Source: Sandaracinus amylolyticus (GTDB lineage Bacteria > Myxococcota_A > Polyangia > Polyangiales > Sandaracinaceae). From it: a DNA stretch of 64,000 nt. Location: positions 6,510,001 to 6,574,000 of the forward strand of contig NZ_CP070225.1 in the NCBI RefSeq assembly GCF_021631985.1. The letters run 5' to 3'. Positions 21,229 through 29,923 of this stretch are shown here, in pieces. Every line of letters begins with the position of its first letter. Within the stretch, counting starts at the first letter, position 1. The notes beneath the pieces are model-generated. The model was not told where the DNA came from. It did not search any database and saw only the letters and a program-made list of their open reading frames with translations. A program made the position numbers and the translations under genes.

Positions 21229-21393
21229 CAGGTCCTCGAGGATATCCGCGCCGCGAGACGACGACACGGTCGATGTTCGTTGTACGAAAGTGCGGTGGAC
21301 GGGTTCGGCACGCTCTTGCAACCTCGTCGACGACTCGCGCGACCAGACCGCCCGCGTCGGCGGGCGGAGGTCGGACACCCGACCCCACGCGGC

Positions 21394-22896
21394 ATGGCGA
21401 TTGATCTCTCCGACTTCGTCCTCCACGAGATCCGCGACGACGGCGAGATCGCCCTCTATCGCGGCCTCCGGAAACACGACGGACGACCGGTCTTCGTGGC
21501 GACGACTTCGAGCCCGCGGCCGAGCGACCGAGCTCGCGCATGGCTCCGGCGGAGCTACGCGCTCCGGAGCACGATCGATCCAGCGATCTCGCTGCGCGTG
21601 CTGGAGCTCGACGACACGCCCCATCAAGCGTCGCTGGTGCTCGAAGATCCCGGAGGAGATCCGCTCTCGACCGTGCTGCGCCGCGGGAGGCTCGCGACAG
21701 GGCCGTTCCTCTCCATCGCGATCGAGCTCGCGGCGGCGGTTGCACGGTTCCACGCGAGCGGGCTCGTGCACGGCGCGATCCGATCCGCGAACGTGCTCGT
21801 GGATCGTGATCGCGGCGATCGGGTGCGGCTCGACGGCATCGGTGGCGCGCTCTCGATGGGCCAGACGCTCGCTGCAGGCGACGACGCGACGCCTCATACC
21901 GCGCCCGAGCAGATCGGGTCGGGACTTCCCATCGACGCGCGTACTGATCTCTACGCGCTCGGCGCGACGCTCTACGAGATGCTCACCGGCGATCTGCCGT
22001 TCCGCACGCGGGACGTTGTGCGGCTCGCGTGGTGCCACCTCGCGGCCGCTCCCGAGCCGCCGCGCGATCGCGTGGGGACGATCCCGAGCACGCTCTCCGA
22101 GATCGTCCTCGCGCTGCTGGCGAAGCACCCAGACGATCGCTACCAGACCGCCTCCGGGGTCGAGGCCGATCTGCGACGCTGCCGCGCCGAGTGGGAGGCG
22201 CAGCGGAAGATTCCTCCGTTCGCGCTCGGCACGCGCGACGTGCCGTCGCACTGGGTCGCGCCGACCCGACTGCGAGGCCGCGAGCGAGCGCTCGCCTCGT
22301 TGCGCGTGGCGCTCGACCATGCGGTCGACCTCGAGGCGCCGGCGCTGGCACTGATTTCCGGCGATCGCGGCACGGGTCGATCGTCCCTCGCTCGCGCAGT
22401 CGCCGCGTTGCTGCCGGTCGAAGGGCGCGCCGCGATCGCGCCCGCCGTCGACGTCCGCGGCGGGCGTCCTGGCGTGATCGTCGTGGATGATCTCGAGCTC
22501 GCGCCTCCCGAGACGATCGAAGCGCTCGCACGCATCCTCACCGACGCCGCGGTCGGGCCGATCGTCGTCGTCGCCACGCACCGGCGCGCCGCGATCGAGA
22601 GCCCTGCGACGCGACTGCGGGATCTCGCCGAGCGAGGTGGGTACGTCATCGAGATCGACCTTGGTCCGCTTTCGCTCGACGACACCGTCGGGATCGCCGC
22701 CGATGCGCTTCGCTGCGGGCGCGAGGCCGCGTCCGAGCTCGGGGTGCTCGTGCACGGACGCGCGGGCGGTCATCCGCGAAGCACCGTCGAGCTCCTCGGA
22801 TCATTGGTCGCGCGCGGGCTCGTCACGTTCGATCCGACCGGGCCTCGGTGGACGTGGGATCGCGCGCGGATCGCGCAGGAGCTCCGGATCACGTGA
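21394..22896 (+). CDS. Truncated pseudokinase/pseudo-AAA paralogue of the giant sensors, 500 aa
   Basis: Residues 1-285 align with the kinase-like domain of the two giant sensors; shared landmarks include DLYALGATLYEMLTGDLPF and LLAKHPDDRYQTASGVEADL. The catalytic loop is HGAIRSANV (no Asp, no Lys) and DFG is DGIG. The AAA part is short. Walker A is GDRGTGRSS with Arg replacing the invariant Lys, and only about 40 residues separate it from the Walker B strand VIVVDDLEL, against about 125 in the paralogues, so the block holding the QYKRDVPYAT motif is gone. The protein stops after the winged-helix part of the ATPase; GAF, PAS and histidine-kinase modules are absent. The frame is clean, suggesting a retained decoy or scaffold rather than a dying gene. 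ATG 21394 chosen at the start of homology. Confidence 0.85.
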   Translation: MAIDLSDFVLHEIRDDGEIALYRGLRKHDGRPVFVATTSSPRPSDRARAWLRRSYALRSTIDPAISLRVLELDDTPHQASLVLEDPGGDPLSTVLRRGRLATGPFLSIAIELAAAVARFHASGLVHGAIRSANVLVDRDRGDRVRLDGIGGALSMGQTLAAGDDATPHTAPEQIGSGLPIDARTDLYALGATLYEMLTGDLPFRTRDVVRLAWCHLAAAPEPPRDRVGTIPSTLSEIVLALLAKHPDDRYQTASGVEADLRRCRAEWEAQRKIPPFALGTRDVPSHWVAPTRLRGRERALASLRVALDHAVDLEAPALALISGDRGTGRSSLARAVAALLPVEGRAAIAPAVDVRGGRPGVIVVDDLELAPPETIEALARILTDAAVGPIVVVATHRRAAIESPATRLRDLAERGGYVIEIDLGPLSLDDTVGIAADALRCGREAASELGVLVHGRAGGHPRSTVELLGSLVARGLVTFDPTGPRWTWDRARIAQELRIT

Positions 22897-23128
22897 AGGG
22901 CGGATTGTGCGCGAGATCTCGTTCATCGCAGTCATCCCGCAGGACGGCGCGGCCGCGGAGCAAGACCGTTCCAAGGACGCACGCGGCAGCGGGCAAGAAC
23001 GTTCCAAACGCAGGCGAAGGCACGCCTCTGCCGACACGATCCAGGTGGTCGAGAGCGCGGCGCGCGAAGCTCGAGACCCGTGACGCGGATCGCCAACAGG
23101 TGCGCGACTACATCCAGCGAGAATGAGC

Positions 23129-24280
23129 TCAGCGGATCGATCGGAATGCGGCGCGTAGCTCGCTGACGAAGATCGCGGGCTGCTCGAATGCCGCGAAGTG
23201 CCCGCCGCGCTCCGCCTCGTTGAAGTACACGAGGTCGCGGTAGCAGCGCTCGGCCCATCGGCGCGGCGCACGATAGATCTCGCCGGGGAACACCGTCACG
23301 GCGACGGGGATGTCGATCTCCACCGCGTCGAACGCGAGGTCGGCATTCTCCCAGTAGAGACGGGCCGACGACGTGCCGCTATTCGTGAGCCAATAGAGCG
23401 TGATGTCGTCGAGCATCGCGTCGCGCGCCAGCACGCGCTCCGGCACTCCGCCGCTGTCGGTCCACGCTGCGAGCTTCTCGTAGATCCACGCCGCCTGGCC
23501 GACCGGCGAGTCGGCGAGCGCATAGCCCAGCGTCTGGGGCCGCGTCGCCTGCACGTGCGCGTACCCCGAGCCCTTCGTGAAGAAGGTCTGGAGCGCGTCG
23601 AGCGCGCGGCGCTCGTCCTCGTCGAGCTCGTCGGGTACGGGCCGCGGCACGACAGCCGGCATGTTCACGTGAATCGCCGCGAGGCCCTTCGGCGCCTGGC
23701 TCCCCATCGCCTGAGTGACGACTGCGCCCCAGTCTCCGCCTTGCGCGACATAGCGTGAGTATCCGAGGCGCTGCATCAGCGCGTGCCAGGCACGCGCGAC
23801 GCGGTGCCGATCCCATCCAGGCTCTCGCGGTTTGCCCGAGAAGCCGTAGCCCGGAAGCGAGGGAAGCACGAGGTGGAACGCGTCGCGGGCCTCGCCGCCG
23901 TGCGCGGTGGGATCGGTGAGCGGACCGATCACGTCCAGGAGCTCGATCACCGAGCCCGGCCACCCATGCGTCATGATCAGCGGCAGCGCCTCAGGATGCG
24001 GCGATCGCACGTGCACGAAGTGCACGTCGACGCCATCGATCTCGGTGATCCACTGTGGCAGTCGGCCCAGCCGGTTCTCGATGCGACGGAAGTCGTACCG
24101 ATCACGCCAGTGCTCCACGAGCGCCCGCATCGCTGCGAGGGGCACCCCCTGCGAGGCGTCATCCACGGTCTCGCGCTCGGGCCATCGCGTGGCCGCGAGG
24201 CGTGCGCGAAGGTCGTCGATGGACGACTGCTTGATTTCGATCCGAAAGGGCCGCAGCGCGGCGCGGTCGTTGGTCTGCAT
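23129..24280 (-). CDS. Epoxide hydrolase with EHN domain, 383 aa
   Basis: N-terminal EHN region (about 1-110; PFRIEIKQSSIDDLRARLAA) followed by an alpha/beta hydrolase core. Oxyanion motif HGWPGS near 112, nucleophile Asp in GGDWGAVV near 180, lid segment, and catalytic His in ERGGHFAAFEQP near 358. The Asp nucleophile is diagnostic of epoxide hydrolases, which add water to epoxides through an ester intermediate. ATG 24280 is preferred because the EHN domain begins there and a purine-rich AGAGAG precedes it. No signal peptide. It is first in a spaced minus-strand group of small-molecule enzymes that continues to 26486, but gaps suggest separate transcripts. About 230 bp downstream (22897-23128) hold nothing recognisable. 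Confidence 0.92.
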   Translation of the reverse strand: MQTNDRAALRPFRIEIKQSSIDDLRARLAATRWPERETVDDASQGVPLAAMRALVEHWRDRYDFRRIENRLGRLPQWITEIDGVDVHFVHVRSPHPEALPLIMTHGWPGSVIELLDVIGPLTDPTAHGGEARDAFHLVLPSLPGYGFSGKPREPGWDRHRVARAWHALMQRLGYSRYVAQGGDWGAVVTQAMGSQAPKGLAAIHVNMPAVVPRPVPDELDEDERRALDALQTFFTKGSGYAHVQATRPQTLGYALADSPVGQAAWIYEKLAAWTDSGGVPERVLARDAMLDDITLYWLTNSGTSSARLYWENADLAFDAVEIDIPVAVTVFPGEIYRAPRRWAERCYRDLVYFNEAERGGHFAAFEQPAIFVSELRAAFRSIR

Positions 24281-24451
24281 TGAATGCTCTCTTTCTGCTA
24301 TCGCGCGGGGCAGTGCGACGCGGTGAAGGCCTGCCTTCCAGAAGCGCGAGGACCCGGCTGACGATGCGATGACAACCGGACACACACGCCCCAACGTCCG
24401 GCTGCGCACTGCCGCGGTGAGGCCAGCGGTCCTGTCCACGCGGGCGTGCGC

Positions 24452-25312
24452 TCAGAACGGGCGGCCCGGCGCGAGGCCGAGGAACTGGAGGCGCGCGTGA
24501 TCGAGCTCGGCGTCGGATCGCTCGCGCACCATGCGCAGCACCTTCGCGGCCTCCACACCGATCGGCGCGCGGATCGGAGAGGGGTTCTCCTCTGCGCGAT
24601 CGACGATGAGGGACGCCGCCACGGCGGGATCCATGCCCGAGCCCTGCGCCGCGTTGAACGCGCGCTCGAATGACGCGAATGCGCTGCCATAGAGCGCGCG
24701 CTGTTCCTCCGTCATCGCGTCGCGCATTCGCTGGATCGCCGCCGCGGACTTGGCCGGTGCATCGGTGCGCATGTTGCCGGGGAGCACCGTGATGAAATCC
24801 ACCCCCTGCTGCGCGAGCTCACCCCGGTACGCGTCGGCGAGCGCCTCGAGCGCCGCTTTGCACGCGCTCGAAGGACCGCTGAACGGCAGCGGGAACCGAG
24901 CGGACCACGAGCTCACCTGTACGATGCGCCCGCGGGCCCTTCGCAGCGCGGGCAGGAACGCTTGGACCACCCGCAGCGCGCCGAACACATCGACCTCGAA
25001 CTCGTGCCGCACCTGCTCGATCGAGAGGAGCTCGAGCGGACCGGGCGTGAGGATCCCGACGTTGCTGACGAGCACGTCGACCCCGCGGTCACCGAACGAC
25101 GCCTCCTTCGCGAACCGCGCGACGTCATCATCTTTCGTGATGTCGCAGGGCGTCAGCACGGCGCGCGCGCCGGACGCCGCAGCGAGCGACTCGGTCTCTT
25201 CGTCCGACCGGGACGTGCCGCGCACGTCGTAGCCACGCGACACGAGCTCGAGCGCGATCGCGCGACCCAAGCCGGCACCGGCGCCAGTGATCACCGCCGT
25301 CCGAGAAGTCAT
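24452..25312 (-). CDS. SDR-family protein lacking the catalytic tyrosine, 286 aa
   Basis: Rossmann motif ITGAGAGLGRA (residues 8-18), SNVG at 83-86 in place of NNAG, and the catalytic Ser region VQVSSWS (131-137). The segment expected to read PYSASK reads PSSACK: Lys152 is present but the Tyr four residues before it is Ser148 (codon TCG). The rest of the fold follows the family, including LPGNMRTDA. Either the enzyme is inactive as a dehydrogenase, or it uses another residue, or binds a cofactor in a regulatory role. The start overlaps the stop of the SnoaL-like gene by 4 nt (ATGA, 25309-25312), so the two are translationally coupled. Confidence 0.88.
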   Translation of the reverse strand: MTSRTAVITGAGAGLGRAIALELVSRGYDVRGTSRSDEETESLAAASGARAVLTPCDITKDDDVARFAKEASFGDRGVDVLVSNVGILTPGPLELLSIEQVRHEFEVDVFGALRVVQAFLPALRRARGRIVQVSSWSARFPLPFSGPSSACKAALEALADAYRGELAQQGVDFITVLPGNMRTDAPAKSAAAIQRMRDAMTEEQRALYGSAFASFERAFNAAQGSGMDPAVAASLIVDRAEENPSPIRAPIGVEAAKVLRMVRERSDAELDHARLQFLGLAPGRPF

Positions 25313-25755
25313 CGTGCGGTCTCCTCGAGCTCGTCGAACGAGCGCACGCCGAGCTGCTGCACGAGGGACCACACGTGGGGCACGCCCCAGTGCTCCACGA
25401 TCCGCCCGTCTCTGACTCCGACGATATCCATGATGGGAAATGCGACGGTGCGTCCGGTCGGCGAAAGGCCCATGAAGCGACCGAGGTGCGTGCCTTCGTA
25501 CGTCTTGAACGACGTGACCCGCCCGCCCTCGATCACCTGCAGGTGCACCGCTGCACGGAAGTCGGGGAACGCGGCGCGGAACGTCTGATAGATGCGCCGC
25601 GCCCCCTCCTTCGTGGGCTCGTATCCGGGGAACGGAGTGTGGTCCACGAAATCGGGATGGAAGAGCTCGTCGAAGACCCGGAAGTCGCCTCCGGACTGCA
25701 CCTCTTCGATCAACCGACGCACCACCGCACGGGCCGACTCGTCTTCACGATTCAT
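25309..25755 (-). CDS. SnoaL-like / ester cyclase family protein, 148 aa
   Basis: Short single-domain protein with the SnoaL-like (NTF2 fold) pattern: an N-terminal helix AVVRRLIEEVQSGGDF, then FHPDFVDHTPFPG, a central RIYQTFRAAFPDF, the strand pair FKTYEGTHLGRFMG and SPTGRTVAFPIMDI, and VRDGRIVEHWGV near the C-terminus. Such proteins isomerise, cyclise or hydrolyse small molecules, but many have unknown substrates. GGAG sits 8 nt before ATG 25755. Coupled to the downstream SDR through a 4-nt overlap. Confidence 0.85.
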   Translation of the reverse strand: MNREDESARAVVRRLIEEVQSGGDFRVFDELFHPDFVDHTPFPGYEPTKEGARRIYQTFRAAFPDFRAAVHLQVIEGGRVTSFKTYEGTHLGRFMGLSPTGRTVAFPIMDIVGVRDGRIVEHWGVPHVWSLVQQLGVRSFDELEETAR

Positions 25756-25841
25756 GTCCAGAACTCCGTTCTTGTGTCGAGACTCGAGCCGAGAGCGCGA
25801 GGACGCGCGCTCCGAAGAGCACGCATCCTCGCGCGGGCGGG

Positions 25842-26486
25842 TCAGGTGTTTCGCGCGCTCTGGCGGAGCAGCTGGAACTCCCACGCGATGCTGGTGCCGA
25901 CGCTCCCGCCGTGTGCTGCCTGGATGTCGACGACCGCGGGAATCGTCTCCTCGCGCGCCCAGTCGCGCTGCAGCTCGCCCAGGAACGCCATCCACGTGAT
26001 GGGCACGGCGCCCGCCTGGACCATCCGATCCACGGCGCGCTCGTGTGCCTCGGCGCTGACGCCCGCCGACGCGTCGGTCACGGCGTAGACCTCGTACCCC
26101 TCACCCAGCGCGTGGATGACGGGGAACGCGAGGCAGATCTCCGTGTAGAGCGCGGCGATGACGAGCTTCTTGCGGCCGGTCTTCTTGACGGCCTCCACGA
26201 TCCGCGGGTCCTCCCACGAGTTCGTGTTCGTGCGGTCGATCGGCTTCTGATCGGGGAAGACGTCCAGGAGCGCCTTCGGCAGGTACCCGCCGCGGTCCTG
26301 CACGACCGTCGTGAGGATCGCGGGCACGCCGTACGCCTTCGCAGTCTTCGCGAGCGCGACGACGTTGTTGAGCACCATCGCGGGATCGTGGCTCTGGATG
26401 GTTGCGAACTGCATCGGCTGATGGTCGATCAGCAGCAGCACGCAGTTGTCGGGAGTGAGGAGGGCTTGGATTCCGGTCTTGGACAT
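25842..26486 (-). CDS. Isochorismatase-family cysteine hydrolase (YcaC-like), 214 aa
   Basis: Single isochorismatase-like domain. The catalytic Asp is in LLLIDHQPMQF near residue 21, and the catalytic Cys lies in AALYTEICLAF near 118. The sequence NTNSWEDPRIVEAVKKTGRKKL and the C-terminal WAREETIPAVVD match the YcaC group of putative hydrolases. Substrate unknown. ATG 26486 begins at the start of homology. The 86-bp gap to the SnoaL gene leaves open whether it is in the same transcript. Confidence 0.9.
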   Translation of the reverse strand: MSKTGIQALLTPDNCVLLLIDHQPMQFATIQSHDPAMVLNNVVALAKTAKAYGVPAILTTVVQDRGGYLPKALLDVFPDQKPIDRTNTNSWEDPRIVEAVKKTGRKKLVIAALYTEICLAFPVIHALGEGYEVYAVTDASAGVSAEAHERAVDRMVQAGAVPITWMAFLGELQRDWAREETIPAVVDIQAAHGGSVGTSIAWEFQLLRQSARNT

Positions 26487-26907
26487 GCCCCCAGCATGAA
26501 GAACAAGCCGAATCGCGACTTGAAAGGTATTTGCGATATCAGCACGGCGCTCCGTAGCTCACTCGTGGACAGGAATCTTCGCCTTCCCGTACTCACGCCC
26601 GTGAACGTCGCGGGACGTGTGCCGCCGGTGCGCGTCGGGGCAAGCTTCGGTTTCCACGGCTCGAGGTCGTGCACGCGCCCGGAGCGCGAGGCTCACTACA
26701 ACGAGCTCGAGGCCCCGGGCCTGGGGAGCGCCGCACGCGCGACGAGCGACTCCGCCAACAGGCGCGCGAAAGCATCGCGCGATGGCGCGATCCCGAGCGT
26801 CCGCGGCGGCGCTAGCCCCGTCAGATCTTCGCGATGTGATGCCGCGCAAGTGCGCGGCTTTGTCGGAGGCACGTTCTCGATCACCGCTGGACGAGAGCGG
26901 GTGCACG

Positions 26908-27240
26908 ATGTCGACGAACCGCGCGAACCTGGTCGTACGTAGCAGCCTGGCGGTGCTGGCGACCGGTGCAGGAGGGCTGATCTTGTGGTCACACGGTCGG
27001 CAACGCTCGAGGCCCCGATCCCCGCTCGCGCCTGGCTACCGGTGCGAGGGGCCGTCGTACGCCGCTGCGGCGCCGTCTCACGAGTACGAACCGGTCCCCG
27101 TTGGGTTCGACTTCCGGCGAGCGCGGATCGATCCGAGCCTCATTGGGCAGGTCGAGACTTGCGTACTGGGCGCGGGGACCCCGCGATGTACCCCGCAGAG
27201 CTCGACGGCTTCGCGGGACCCATGCTGCTCAGTTCCGTGA
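26908..27240 (+). CDS. Possible small membrane-anchored protein, probably a broken gene
   Basis: The frame from ATG 26908 begins with an N-terminal hydrophobic segment (VVRSSLAVLATGAGGLILW, residues 8-26) followed by a polar region (FDFRRARIDPSLIGQVETCV). Near 27180 the plausible coding signal seems to move to another frame (MYPAELDGFAGPMLLSSVSD) and then to a third (HVWVHFRDEDRERVEAEF, about 27268-27322), as expected from small indels. I do not recognise a family. The remaining sequence between 26487 and 27374 shows nothing I can support as a gene. Confidence 0.3.
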   Translation: MSTNRANLVVRSSLAVLATGAGGLILWSHGRQRSRPRSPLAPGYRCEGPSYAAAAPSHEYEPVPVGFDFRRARIDPSLIGQVETCVLGAGTPRCTPQSSTASRDPCCSVP

Positions 27241-27374
27241 GCGACGCGTCTCCGACGCGGCGAGCACGTTTGGGTGCACTTCCGAGACGAGGACCGCGAG
27301 AGGGTGGAGGCCGAGTTCGTTGACCGACTGACCCCCCGGAGGCTGCGACGTGATCGCGGCGTCGGATTCTCGCA

Positions 27375-28535
27375 TCACTCTTCGGGCGGAACACCAAACA
27401 GCAGTGCTCCCGGCGGCTGCGAGGGATCCCCATCTACCGTGGTCCCCGTAGTGGCCAGGATCATTCCCCAGCAGCGCACGCGGTTCTCGCGATCAACAGT
27501 GCACACGCTGTCAGTTCCGAGGTCGAACGCCGCAGTGTCTTCTGCAACGAGCGTCGGCCGGATGAAGCTTGGATTCGGTGCACCGAGCGGCACACCGAAC
27601 TCGCGGCCCCAGCACAACAACGCTCCGGCGTTGCTGAGGGCGCACGTTCTGCCCTCCCCAGCGGCGATGCTCGTCAGCTCCAGCGCGGCGGGAAACTCGG
27701 CACCCTGCGCTCCAGCCCCGAAACACACGATGCCGCCGGACTGTAGGACACACGTGTGATCCCAACCCGTCGCGACACTCGTGACCGTGGTGCCCTGCGG
27801 AAGAGGCGGCACCACCATACCGTCGACGATCGCCCCTTCTGACAGCTGACTGCGTCTATCGCTGCCCCAGCAATGGATGCTTCGCGTCGTGGCGACGCAC
27901 GCGTGCGCGTTCGCCAACGAGAGCTGGGTCGCGCCTGGAACAACTCCGATCAGCATGGGCTCGTCGTGCCATCCAGCAGTCCTCGGGCCGATCAGCGGAA
28001 GCTCTGCGGCAGGGCGCTCACCCAGGCTGACTTCGGCCTCGGTCCCCGCGCGACCCCAACACTGCACCGCGCCATCGCGAGTCAGCGCGCACGCCGCATG
28101 CCTCCCCACGCCGACAGCAAGGCATCGTCCAACCCCAACTCGACGACCACCAGAGCGGTCAGGCGAGCCCTCCCCGTGGTAGCCCCAGCACCATGTCTCG
28201 CCCGCTTCGTCGCACAGGCAAGTCATCCCTGGACCGACGTCTATCGCAATCGCTCTGACCGAGTGCGGCAGGCGATTGAGTGACACCGCATCGGGCGATC
28301 CCAACTCACCCGCCAGGTTGTTGCCCCAGCACCAAACAGAGCCATCGGCTCCTCGCACGCAAGCGTGCGTATCGGAGATGGCGATCGCGACGGCGAGTTC
28401 GGGAGGTGCTACCGCCGCGGGCACGTGCTGCTCGGATTCCGATGGCGCGGGCTGTGCGCTGCCACAGCCCACACACACCGCAATTCCGAGGAGCAGCCGG
28501 GCGTGTGCGATGCGATGCAGTCGCGCGCGGTTCAC
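27375..28535 (-). CDS. RCC1-repeat lipoprotein, 386 aa
   Basis: N-terminal signal peptide with a lipobox-like end (LLLGIAVCVGC), so probably a lipoprotein anchored outside the inner membrane. The body is a series of about six to seven RCC1/BNR-type blades with Cys and Trp in fixed places: ACVRGADGSVWCWGNN, CLCDEAGETWCWGYH, ACALTRDGAVQCWGR, CVATTRSIHCWGSD, CVLQSGGIVCFGAG, CALSNAGALLCWGRE, CTVDRENRVRCWGM. Such propellers usually bind proteins. Start is GTG; the stop of the upstream HEGFH protein gene is 9 nt away, so the pair is co-transcribed. A related RCC1 lipoprotein lies at 62181-63599. Confidence 0.85.
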   Translation of the reverse strand: MNRARLHRIAHARLLLGIAVCVGCGSAQPAPSESEQHVPAAVAPPELAVAIAISDTHACVRGADGSVWCWGNNLAGELGSPDAVSLNRLPHSVRAIAIDVGPGMTCLCDEAGETWCWGYHGEGSPDRSGGRRVGVGRCLAVGVGRHAACALTRDGAVQCWGRAGTEAEVSLGERPAAELPLIGPRTAGWHDEPMLIGVVPGATQLSLANAHACVATTRSIHCWGSDRRSQLSEGAIVDGMVVPPLPQGTTVTSVATGWDHTCVLQSGGIVCFGAGAQGAEFPAALELTSIAAGEGRTCALSNAGALLCWGREFGVPLGAPNPSFIRPTLVAEDTAAFDLGTDSVCTVDRENRVRCWGMILATTGTTVDGDPSQPPGALLFGVPPEE

Positions 28536-28544
28536 TTCGCCATG

Positions 28545-29300
28545 CTAACCCAGTCGCGCGCATGCCGCAGCCTCCGGCGCCGTCATCGTCACCCACTCAC
28601 GGTTGTAGGGCAGGCCAGTGAGCTGGCTGACAAGGCCCTGCAGCCGGAAAGCATTGTAGAGCCCACTGTGAGCCACTCGGTACCGCGCGTCGGCGAGATG
28701 GAATCCCTCATGCGCGATCGCCGTAGCGCCGTATGCAGGCGTCTCCGCCCACATCGGGTAGACCCTGATTTCACTCAGGTCATCCAGAGTTCTGGCCGGG
28801 CCAGCCCGGTCCACAATTACTTGCAGGTCGCGATCATACTCCAAGTCGACTGCGCCGAGCGACGTTGCCGTGGCCCGGTCGACGTACCGAATCGGAACAC
28901 TCCGAAGCGCCGCATCGGCGCGCTCCAGGACCATCCTCAGATCGCGAATCTGAGGGTCGGTAATTCGAGGATACCAACACGCCAGCGCGTTGAGCTGCTC
29001 TCGCGTCATTGAGAGCCGGCCTGCGCTCAGTATCGCCAACGCCTGCTGAATAGCCTGTCGGGCGCGGTTTCGCGCCCACTCAATCCGATCTTCGATGGCG
29101 ACGTTGGCGATCGGCGGGGAGCCTTCGAGCTGCCGGAACACCGCTTCCCACGGCTGTCGATGGCGCAGGAGCTCCGGGTTGCGGCGCAGTCGAACGTCGA
29201 TGTTTGTGTAACAGAACGGGCAAGGCCCGAGTACGTCGCGGCGTCCGCCACGCCCGAGCGAGCCACGGACGACGCCCAGGACCGGCAAGACGCCGAGCAC
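28545..29300 (-). CDS. Hypothetical protein with HExxH metal-site motif, about 251 aa
   Basis: The C-terminal half contains YGATAIAHEGFHLADARY, an HExxH zinc-peptidase signature (about residues 191-195), preceded by a domain with no family I recognise (EDRIEWARNRARQAIQQALA, EYDRDLQVIVDRAG). The N-terminus is hydrophobic (VLGVLPVLGVVRG), suggesting a signal anchor. The start is uncertain: GTG 29300 is the only conventional start in frame after an upstream stop, yet the best ribosome site (GGGAGG) lies a little further upstream. It could be a secreted peptidase or a toxin-like domain; the third zinc ligand cannot be placed. Next to and co-directional with the RCC1 lipoprotein. Confidence 0.65.
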   Translation of the reverse strand: MLGVLPVLGVVRGSLGRGGRRDVLGPCPFCYTNIDVRLRRNPELLRHRQPWEAVFRQLEGSPPIANVAIEDRIEWARNRARQAIQQALAILSAGRLSMTREQLNALACWYPRITDPQIRDLRMVLERADAALRSVPIRYVDRATATSLGAVDLEYDRDLQVIVDRAGPARTLDDLSEIRVYPMWAETPAYGATAIAHEGFHLADARYRVAHSGLYNAFRLQGLVSQLTGLPYNREWVTMTAPEAAACARLG

Positions 29301-29352
29301 GCACGCGAGCCCAACGATGAGTTCGCCTCCCGATGTTCATGATCGCCTCCGA

Positions 29353-29845
29353 TCACGCATCGACGGGCTTGGACCCGAGGAGATCCTCTTCGACGACCTC
29401 GCACATCGCCTCGTGGACGCTGTAGAGGTTCTGCGATCTACGCCGAGCTGCGCTGCGAGTCCGAGCACGAGCTCGCGCGGGTCCTCGTCGCGCTGCGGGC
29501 GCTGCATCATCATCCACTCGACGTACGGCTGCACGGGAGCGTTGGTCTCACGCAGAAGCCCGGCCGTCAGGAATTCGACTCCATTGTCCATCCCACTTCT
29601 GAGGGAACGCGGGCGCGACCATCGTGCGGTGACCGGCGGCAGAGATCGCGCAGCAGCAGGATGAAGCAGACCTTCAGGACATCGGGATGGAGCGCCGTGA
29701 CCTGCCCGTCGACAGCGCGGGATTCATCAATCTCGAAGACGGCGCGCTTCAGCGCGCGATCGAAGTAGTACGCGAGCACGTCGAACCGCACGCCGGTGAA
29801 CTCGCCTGAATCGCGCAGCCGATGATCGCGTCCTCGACCGCGCAC
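29353..29845 (-). pseudogene. Decayed hypothetical gene in at least three frames
   Basis: Coding-like blocks run in order on the minus strand in different frames: GVRFDVLAYYFDRALKRAVF and HPDVLKVCFILLLRDLCRRS (from about 29820), then MDNGVEFLTAGLLRETNAPV and YVEWMMMQRPQRDEDPRELV (after a shift near 29590), then NLYSVHEAMCEVVEEDLLGS ending at 29353 (after a shift near 29433). Joined, they give one protein of about 160 residues, so this is a frameshifted remnant. Family not recognised. Confidence 0.5.
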
Positions 29846-29923
29846 GCCGGTGGGTAAGCACGAGTTCGCGGCGCCGTGCCGTGCGGCGCGCGTCTGGCGG
29901 CGATAGCCGCGCTGTCACCGCGG

